Assembly: GCA_036379355.1 (NCBI GenBank)
Contig: DASVGV010000047.1
Span: 1 to 14,124, forward strand
Direction: 5' to 3'
Length of the DNA: 14,124 bases
Source: CAJCIY01 sp036379355
Lineage (GTDB): Bacteria > Actinomycetota > Actinomycetes > Mycobacteriales > CAJCIY01
Part shown: positions 6,439-14,124 of the stretch, piece by piece
Layout of the letters: every line of letters starts with the position of its first letter
Position numbering within the stretch: position 1 is the stretch's first letter
The notes under the pieces: generated by a model
The model's database searches: none
What the model saw: only the letters and a program-made list of their open reading frames with translations
What the model was told of the DNA's origin: nothing
Position numbers and translations under genes: made by a program

Positions 6439-8373
6439 ATGATCGGTCGCATTGCCGTCACAGACGTGCACCCCGTGGTCGACGGGGGCGCGTACCCGGC
6501 GCGGGCCACCGAGGACGAGCTGCTGGAAGTCCGGGCCACCGTGTTCCGGGAGGGACACGACCTGGTCGGGGCCACGGCGGTGCTGAAGGGTCCCGGCCGG
6601 TACGCCGCGCGGGCGCACCTGTCGCTGGCCGAGCCGGGCATCGACCTGTTCGTGGGCCACGTCCAGGTGGGGCCGCCCGGGGCGTACACGCTCACGGTCG
6701 AGGGATGGGCCGACCCGATCGCCAGCTGGCGGCACGCGGTCGAGGTGAAGGTCGAGGCGGGTGTCGACGTCGCCCTCGAGCTCGAGGAGGGGGCACTGCT
6801 CCTCGAGCGCGCGGCACCGGGGGTGCCGAAAGCCCGCCGCGACGCGGTGCTCGACGCCGCCGCCCGCCTCCGCGACCAGGGCCATGACGTGCCCGCCCGG
6901 CTGGCCCTCGCCGAGCACCCGTCGATGGTCGACCTGCTGTCCGACCACCCGCTGCGCGACCTGCTGACGAGGTCGAAGCGGTTTCCGGTCTGGGTCGACC
7001 GGCGCCGTGCGACGTTCTCTGCCTGGTACGAGCTGTTCCCCCGCTCCGAAGGCGGCCTCGCCGGTGCGACGAAGCGGCTGCCGGCGATCGCCGAGATGGG
7101 CTTCGACGTCGTCTACCTGCCGCCGGTCCACCCGATCGGCACCAGCTTCCGCAAGGGACCGAACAACACGCTGACCGCGGGGAAGAAGGACGTCGGCTCG
7201 CCGTGGGCGATCGGCTCGCCGGCGGGCGGGCACGACGCGATCGAGCCGAGCCTCGGCGACCTCGCCGACTTCGACGCCCTCGTGGCCGCGGCGGGCGATG
7301 TCGGCCTGGAGGTCGCGCTCGACCTGGCTCTCCAGTGCTCGCCGGACCACCCGTGGGTCACCAAGCACCCCGAGTGGTTCGCGCACCGCGCCGACGGGTC
7401 GATCGCCTACGCGGAGAACCCGCCGAAGAAGTACCAGGACATCTACCCGCTCTACTTCGACGCGGATCCCGAGGGCCTGCGCGACGAGGTGCTGCGCATC
7501 GTCCGGCACTGGATCGCCCACGGAGTGGGCATCTTCCGGGTCGACAACCCGCACACGAAGCCGCTCGCGTTCTGGGAGTGGCTCATCGCCGAGGTCAAGA
7601 AGACCGACCCGCACGTGGTGTTCCTCGCCGAGGCGTTCACCCGCCCGCCGATGATGCACACCCTCGCGAAGATCGGCTTCACCCAGTCGTACACGTACTT
7701 CACCTGGCGGGTCAGCGAGTGGGAGCTGCGCGAGTACCTCACCGACCTCACGACCAGCCCGACCGCCGACTACATGCGGCCGAACCTGTGGCCGAACACG
7801 CCGGACATCCTGCCGTTCCACCTTCAGCACCAGGGCATGCCGCAGTTCAAGATCCGCGCACTGCTCGCCGCGACCCTCTCCCCCAGCTACGGGATCTACT
7901 CCGGGTACGAGCTGCTGGAGTCGCTGCCGCTCGCGCCCGGACGCGAGGAGTACCTCGACTCCGAGAAGTTCCAGGTGCGGCCGCGCGACTGGGAGCGCGC
8001 CGCCGAGACCGGCCGCACGCTCGCGCCGTACCTCGCCCGCATCAACGCGGTCCGCCGGGCCGAACCGGCGCTGCAACGGCTGCGCGGACTGGTGTTCCAC
8101 ACCGCCGAGGACCCCGCCCTGCTCGTCTACTCGCGGCAGGACCCGGCCACGCCGGGTCGCGCGGTGCTGTGCGTGGTCAACCTCGACCCGAACACCACCC
8201 ATGAGTGCGTCCTGCATCTCGACCACGAGGCGCTCGGCTGGCGCGGCGATGCGCTGGTGACCGTCACCGACCAGCTCGGCTCCGGGGACCGCTGGACGTG
8301 GGGTATGCACCCGTACGTCCGGCTCGACCCGTTGTGGGAGCCGGCCCACCTGTTCGTCGCCGAGCGGCTGTGA
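6439..8373 (+). CDS. glgE: Alpha-1,4-glucan:maltose-1-phosphate maltosyltransferase GlgE (GH13_3)
   Basis: The 644-residue protein transfers maltosyl units from maltose-1-phosphate to the non-reducing end of alpha-1,4-glucan, releasing phosphate. It is the polymerising step of the GlgE pathway. A beta-sandwich N-terminal domain and helical linker (about 1-175) lead into the GH13 barrel and a C-terminal beta domain. Family hallmarks are FSAWYELFPRSEGG (from about 193), VVYLPPVHPIG, DVGSPWAIGS, YAENPPKKYQDIYPL, GIFRVDNPHTK with nucleophile D369, FLAEAFTRP with acid/base E398, QSYTYFTWR, and NTPDILPFH with D456 as likely transition-state stabiliser. The ATG at 6439 follows a -10 hexamer at leaderless spacing. 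It heads the glgE-treS-pep2-glgB operon, and its stop overlaps the treS start (GTGA). The protein is shorter than mycobacterial and streptomycete GlgE as remembered, because of a short N-terminal domain and a missing loop near residue 205. Confidence 0.95.
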   Translation: MIGRIAVTDVHPVVDGGAYPARATEDELLEVRATVFREGHDLVGATAVLKGPGRYAARAHLSLAEPGIDLFVGHVQVGPPGAYTLTVEGWADPIASWRHAVEVKVEAGVDVALELEEGALLLERAAPGVPKARRDAVLDAAARLRDQGHDVPARLALAEHPSMVDLLSDHPLRDLLTRSKRFPVWVDRRRATFSAWYELFPRSEGGLAGATKRLPAIAEMGFDVVYLPPVHPIGTSFRKGPNNTLTAGKKDVGSPWAIGSPAGGHDAIEPSLGDLADFDALVAAAGDVGLEVALDLALQCSPDHPWVTKHPEWFAHRADGSIAYAENPPKKYQDIYPLYFDADPEGLRDEVLRIVRHWIAHGVGIFRVDNPHTKPLAFWEWLIAEVKKTDPHVVFLAEAFTRPPMMHTLAKIGFTQSYTYFTWRVSEWELREYLTDLTTSPTADYMRPNLWPNTPDILPFHLQHQGMPQFKIRALLAATLSPSYGIYSGYELLESLPLAPGREEYLDSEKFQVRPRDWERAAETGRTLAPYLARINAVRRAEPALQRLRGLVFHTAEDPALLVYSRQDPATPGRAVLCVVNLDPNTTHECVLHLDHEALGWRGDALVTVTDQLGSGDRWTWGMHPYVRLDPLWEPAHLFVAERL

Positions 8374-10043
8374 CCCCGCCGCAGCCGGGCGAGTCGGTCG
8401 ACCCGACCTGGTACAAGCGCGCCGTCTTCTACGAGGTGCTCGTGCGCGGGTTCGCCGACTCGAACGGCGACGGCACCGGCGACCTCCAGGGGCTGATCGC
8501 CAAGCTGGACTACCTCCAGTGGCTCGGCGTGGACTGCCTGTGGCTGCCGCCGTTCTTCGACTCCCCGCTGCGCGACGGCGGCTACGACGTCAGCGACTAC
8601 CTCGCGGTGCTGCCCGAGTTCGGCACGCTCGCCGACTTCGTCGAGATGGTCGACGAGGCGCACGCCCGCGGCATCCGCGTGATCATCGACTTCGTCATGA
8701 ACCACACCAGCGACGCGCACCCGTGGTTCCAGGCGAGCCGGTCCGACCCGGACGGCCCGTACGGGGACTTCTACGTGTGGGCCGACTCGGACAAGGGGTA
8801 CGCCGACGCGCGGATCATCTTCGTCGACACCGAGACCTCGAACTGGACGTTCGACCCGGTCCGCAAGCAGTACTACTGGCACCGCTTCTTCGCCCACCAA
8901 CCGGACCTGAACTTCGAGAACCCCAAGGTGCGGGCCGCAGTGATGGAGGCGCTGCGGTTCTGGCTCGACCTGGGGATCGACGGCTACCGGCTCGATGCGG
9001 TCCCGTACCTGTTCGAGGAGGAGGGGACCAACTGCGAGAACCTCCCGGCGACGCACGAGTTCCTCAAGCAGGTGCGGGCCGAGGTGGACCGGCTCTACCC
9101 CGACCGGGTGCTGCTGTGCGAGGCGAACCAGTGGCCGCAGGACGTCGTCGAGTACTTCGGCGACAACGGCGACGAGTGCCAGATGGCGTTCCACTTCCCG
9201 GTGATGCCACGGCTGTTCATGGCCGTACGGCGGGAGAACCGCCTGCCGATCACGGAGATCCTGGCCCAGACGCCGGCCATCCCCGACAACTGCCAGTGGG
9301 GCATCTTCCTGCGCAACCACGACGAGCTGACGCTCGAGATGGTCACCGACGACGAGCGCGACTACATGTGGGCCGAGTACGCCCAGGACCCGCGGATGAA
9401 GGCCAACATCGGCATCCGCCGCCGGCTCGCGCCGCTGCTGGAGAACAGCCGCGCGCAGATCGAGCTGTTCACCGGGCTGCTGCTCTCCCGGCCCGGCTCG
9501 CCGGTTCTGTACTACGGCGACGAGATCGGGATGGGCGACAACATCTACCTGGGCGACCGCGACGGCGTGCGCACGCCGATGCAGTGGACGCCGGACCGCA
9601 ACGCCGGCTTCTCGACCTGCGACCCGCAGCGCCTATACCTGCCGGTCAACTTCGACCCCGTCTACGGCTACCCCTCGCTCAACGTCGAGGCCCAGCTGCG
9701 CAGCGGCACGTCCCTGCTGAACTGGACCCGCCGCCTCATCGCCGTCCGCAAGGAGCACCCGGTGTTCGGCATGGGCACCTTCTCGGAGCTGCCCGCCTCG
9801 AACGCATCGGTGCTGGCGTACGTCCGCGAGTTCGGCGATGACAAGGTGCTCTGCGTGGCCAACCTCAGCCGGTTCGCGCAGCCGGTCGAGCTCGACCTGT
9901 CCCGGTTCGAGGGCATGACCCCGGTCGAGCTGATGGGGCACGTGCACTTCCCGCGCATCGGCACGCTGCCCTACCTGCTCACGCTCGCGGGGCACGGCTT
10001 CTACTGGTTCGCGCTGACCCAACAGGAGGTGCTCGCGCCGTGA
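8370..10043 (+). CDS. treS: Trehalose synthase TreS (GH13_16)
   Basis: The 557-residue enzyme interconverts trehalose and maltose by intramolecular rearrangement; in this operon it would supply maltose to Pep2. The N-terminus DPTWYKRAVFYEVLVRGF leads into a metal-binding-type loop DSNGDGTGD (30-38), then IDFVMNHTSDAHPWF. Catalytic residues are D209 (GYRLDAVPYL), E251 (LLCEANQWP) and D318 (FLRNHDELT). The D-to-E spacing of 42 matches mycobacterial TreS as I recall it. The end, PYLLTLAGHGFYWFAL, is also typical. The GTG at 8370 overlaps the glgE TGA by four bases (GTGA), which suggests translational coupling. The frame is open further upstream to 8205, but that stretch overlaps glgE and has no homology. 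The kinase partner is not fused to it, unlike TreS-Pep2 fusions found in some actinobacteria. Confidence 0.95.
   Translation: MTPPQPGESVDPTWYKRAVFYEVLVRGFADSNGDGTGDLQGLIAKLDYLQWLGVDCLWLPPFFDSPLRDGGYDVSDYLAVLPEFGTLADFVEMVDEAHARGIRVIIDFVMNHTSDAHPWFQASRSDPDGPYGDFYVWADSDKGYADARIIFVDTETSNWTFDPVRKQYYWHRFFAHQPDLNFENPKVRAAVMEALRFWLDLGIDGYRLDAVPYLFEEEGTNCENLPATHEFLKQVRAEVDRLYPDRVLLCEANQWPQDVVEYFGDNGDECQMAFHFPVMPRLFMAVRRENRLPITEILAQTPAIPDNCQWGIFLRNHDELTLEMVTDDERDYMWAEYAQDPRMKANIGIRRRLAPLLENSRAQIELFTGLLLSRPGSPVLYYGDEIGMGDNIYLGDRDGVRTPMQWTPDRNAGFSTCDPQRLYLPVNFDPVYGYPSLNVEAQLRSGTSLLNWTRRLIAVRKEHPVFGMGTFSELPASNASVLAYVREFGDDKVLCVANLSRFAQPVELDLSRFEGMTPVELMGHVHFPRIGTLPYLLTLAGHGFYWFALTQQEVLAP
10024..10030 (+). 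promoter_or_regulatory. Ribosome binding site of pep2
   Basis: AGGAGGT lies within the last codons of treS (Q-E-V), 9 nt before the pep2 GTG at 10040. It is the only strong Shine-Dalgarno inside the operon and supports the GTGA-overlap start. Confidence 0.7.
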
Positions 10044-11382
10044 CGACGCTCGAGGACCTCCTGGCGGCCTGGGTGCCCCAGCAGCGCTGGTACGGAGCGA
10101 AGGGGCGGCCGGTCACCGCGCTGACTGCCTCGCCGCTCGGCGACGTGCGGACGGGCGGCGGGACCGACCTCGTTCTGGTTCTGGTCGATGTGACGCTCGA
10201 CGGGGACGAGGTCCAGCACTACCAGGTGCCGCTGTCGCGGCGGACCGCGCCCTGGGACGACATCGGGCACGCCCTGATCGGCGAGGCCGACGGCGCGTGG
10301 CTCTACGACGCGCCGCACGACCCGGACGCGGCCGGGCTGCTGCTCGCGGACCTCATCAGCGAGAGCAGCCTGGGCGAACTGGCCTTTCACCGCCTCGGCG
10401 AGGTCACGGCGGGACTCCACCCCCGGCTCGTCGGCGTCGAGCAGTCCAACAGCTCGCTCGTCTTCGGCGAGGAGCTGATCTTCAAGCTGTTCCGCCGCGT
10501 GTCCCCCGGGCTCAACCCCGACCTGGAGGTGACGCGGGCCCTCCAGGAGGCGGGCTCGGCGCACGTGGCGCCCGTCCGCGGCTGGTACGAGGCCCCGGTC
10601 GACGGCGTCCCAACCACGCTCGGCGTCGCGCAGGCGTTCGTCGCGAGCGCGAGCGAGGGGTGGTCGATGGCCACCGCGTCGGTCCGCGACCTGTACGCGG
10701 AGGCAGACCTGCACGCCGACGAGGTGGGCGGCGACTTCGCCGCCGAGTCCCATCGCCTGGGGGCCGCGACCGCCGAGGTCCACCAGCTGCTGCGGGACGT
10801 GCTGCCCAGCGGGACCGCGGGCGCGGACGAGGCCCGCGCCACGGTCGCCCGGATGACCGAGCGGCTCGACCGGGCCGTCCTGGAGGTACCCGATCTCGCG
10901 CCGTACGCCGGCGGTCTTGCCGCGCTGTACGCCGGCGTCGCCCAGGCCGGCGCCGTGCCCCGGCAGCGCGTGCACGGCGACTATCACCTCGGCCAGGTGC
11001 TGCGGACGGGTACGGGCTGGCTGTTGCTGGACTTCGAGGGCGAGCCGGCCCGGCCGCTGGCCGAGCGCACCGCGCTGATGTCGCCGCTGCGGGACGTCGC
11101 GGGGATGCTGCGCAGCTTCACGTACGCGGCGCGGTCTCTACTGGCAGATCACACCTTCACCCAGGGCGGTCTCGAATACCGCGCCGCCGAGTGGGCAGAC
11201 CGCAACAGATCGGCCTTCTGCGACGGGTATGCCGCCGCGGCCGGCCGCGACCCGCGCGACGACGCGCTCCTGCTGCAGGCCTTCGAGGCGGACAAGGCGG
11301 TGTACGAGGTGGTCTACGAGGCACGGCACCGGCCCACGTGGCTGACCATCCCCCTGTCGTCCATCGAGAGCCTCGTCGCCTG

Positions 11383-11383
<1 letters not shown>
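10040..11383 (+). CDS. pep2: Maltokinase Pep2 (Mak)
   Basis: The 447-residue kinase phosphorylates maltose with ATP to give maltose-1-phosphate, the donor for GlgE. The N-terminal cap domain shows AWVPQQRWYGAKGRP (10-24), a signature of maltokinases. The N-lobe has SSLVFGEELIFKLFRR with the likely ATP-contacting lysine K149. The catalytic loop is HGDYHLGQ (312-319) with base D314, followed by the metal-binding segment LLDFEGEP (329-336) with D331. This resembles eukaryotic-like and aminoglycoside kinase folds, which explains the misleading phosphotransferase annotations such proteins often receive. Start GTG 10040 overlaps the treS TGA (GTGA) behind a good Shine-Dalgarno. Its TGA stop overlaps the glgB ATG (TGATG). 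Placement between treS and glgB matches the known GlgE-pathway operons. Confidence 0.94.
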
Positions 11384-13662
<2,279 letters not shown>

Positions 13663-13676
13663 CTCCAGGACGACGG

Positions 13677-14124
13677 TCAGCCGGCCGCCGGCTTCCGCGC
13701 CACCACATGGAAGTAGTGGGTGTGCGTCTCCGGGCCGGCCGGATCGATGCGTCGACCGCCGAACGAGAACACGTCGACGAGATCGAGGCCCGCGTTGCCG
13801 GTCTCGAGGGCGAGCCGCTCGGCGGCGACGAAGTGCGTCACCAGGCGGAACCCGTGGGCGCGCAGCGGCCCGGTCGCCCACCCGTCGTGCCGGTCGAGAT
13901 GCCGGTTGCGCCAGTAGCTCGAGTACATCCGCGGGTCGCGCGCCGAGTGCCAGGCCTGCTGCGCGACCGACCGCACCGCCGGGGCCGGGGGCATGCCGGC
14001 TTCCGGCCGCTGGCGACGCCACGGTCGCTCGTCGAACGACGGGCCGTTCAGGTTGTGGGTCGCGTACAGCACGATGCCGCCGGGCCGCGCGACGCGCGAC
14101 ATCTCGGCCAGCACACGAGCCCGG
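13677..14124 (-). CDS. SAM-dependent methyltransferase, C-terminal part (5' end outside window)
   Basis: The frame is open to the right edge and ends at a TGA at 13677-13679, leaving 148 codons of coding sequence. The visible start, VLAEMSRVARPGGIVLYATH, is the post-motif segment of class I methyltransferases: a helix, then R-V-x-R-P-G-G, then a strand. The SAM-binding G-x-G motif would lie upstream, outside the window. The protein ends with THTHYFHVVARKPAAG. The substrate is unknown, and an in-frame GTG at 14114 is internal rather than the start because the motif already runs through it. The gene converges on glgB and has no evident link to glucan metabolism. Confidence 0.8.
   Translation of the reverse strand, partial: RARVLAEMSRVARPGGIVLYATHNLNGPSFDERPWRRQRPEAGMPPAPAVRSVAQQAWHSARDPRMYSSYWRNRHLDRHDGWATGPLRAHGFRLVTHFVAAERLALETGNAGLDLVDVFSFGGRRIDPAGPETHTHYFHVVARKPAAG
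13679..13693. terminator. Inverted repeat AGCCGGC-C-GCCGGCT past the glgB stop (weak terminator candidate)
   Basis: A perfect 15-nt inverted repeat begins 17 nt after the glgB stop and overlaps the last codons of the convergent methyltransferase gene. As a hairpin it could form only about 5 bp with a 5-nt loop, and there is no T-tract. It may end the operon transcript, or it may simply reflect GC-rich coding sequence (Pro-Ala-Ala-Gly codons). Confidence 0.22.

Noticed and set aside
4860..6695. Extension of the glgP frame upstream to 6695
   Set aside because: The extra sequence is antisense to the membrane protein gene, low in complexity and without homology. Phosphorylase homology begins at the GTG at 4859.
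6364..8349. Minus-strand open frame of 661 codons covering glgE
   Set aside because: A compositional shadow of glgE: repetitive V/R/G/D/E-rich translation, no domain, no start signal.
8205..8369. Longer TreS starting inside glgE
   Set aside because: The added residues are the out-of-frame reading of the GlgE C-terminus; the GTGA overlap at 8370 gives the expected TreS N-terminus.
10297..11382. Longer GlgB reading frame through pep2, suggesting a fusion
   Set aside because: The upstream part is arginine-rich frame-shadow of pep2. Pep2 is intact in its own frame, with a separate stop at 11381-11383.

Overview
The window is high-GC DNA (roughly 70% G+C or more by eye) with GTG start codons, tightly overlapping genes and TANNNT-type -10 hexamers. 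Together with the gene set, this points to an Actinomycetota bacterium. The encoded proteins closely resemble their mycobacterial and streptomycete counterparts as I remember them, but I cannot name the genus.

Layout, left to right. (1) 1-207, minus strand: the N-terminal 69 residues of a crotonase-fold (enoyl-CoA hydratase/isomerase) protein, cut by the window edge. (2) 265-2352, plus: glgX, glycogen debranching enzyme. (3) 2361-4859, minus: glgP, alpha-glucan phosphorylase, converging on glgX with only 8 bp between the stop codons. (4) 4929-6428, plus: a DUF2142-like polytopic membrane protein, divergent from glgP. (5) 6439-13662, plus: the operon glgE - treS - pep2 (mak) - glgB, whose start and stop codons overlap at every internal junction (GTGA, GTGA, TGATG). 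(6) 13677-14124, minus: the C-terminal part of a SAM-dependent methyltransferase, convergent with glgB and cut by the right edge. No stretch longer than 75 bp lacks a gene. I saw no tRNA, rRNA, insertion sequence, CRISPR array or tandem repeat.

How the genes work together. The operon is the known GlgE route from trehalose to alpha-glucan. TreS isomerises trehalose to maltose, Pep2/Mak phosphorylates maltose to maltose-1-phosphate, GlgE adds maltosyl units to a growing alpha-1,4-glucan, and GlgB adds alpha-1,6 branches. GlgP and GlgX, encoded next to it, dismantle the polymer by phosphorolysis and debranching. Synthesis and breakdown thus sit in one block, and every active-site residue I looked for is present. 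No glgA, glgC, glgM, treY, treZ or otsA is visible here.

The most interesting signals are regulatory. The glgX and glgP starts, more than 4.6 kb apart and on opposite strands, are preceded by almost the same 16-nt element (15 of 16 identical) containing a -10 hexamer 6-8 nt before the GTG. glgE has a related element whose -10 overlaps the stop codon of the upstream membrane gene. These starts lack a Shine-Dalgarno sequence and look leaderless. The DUF2142-like gene embedded between degradation and synthesis genes is the one member of the locus with no assigned job. The core metabolism is a known system; I do not see a wholly new one.
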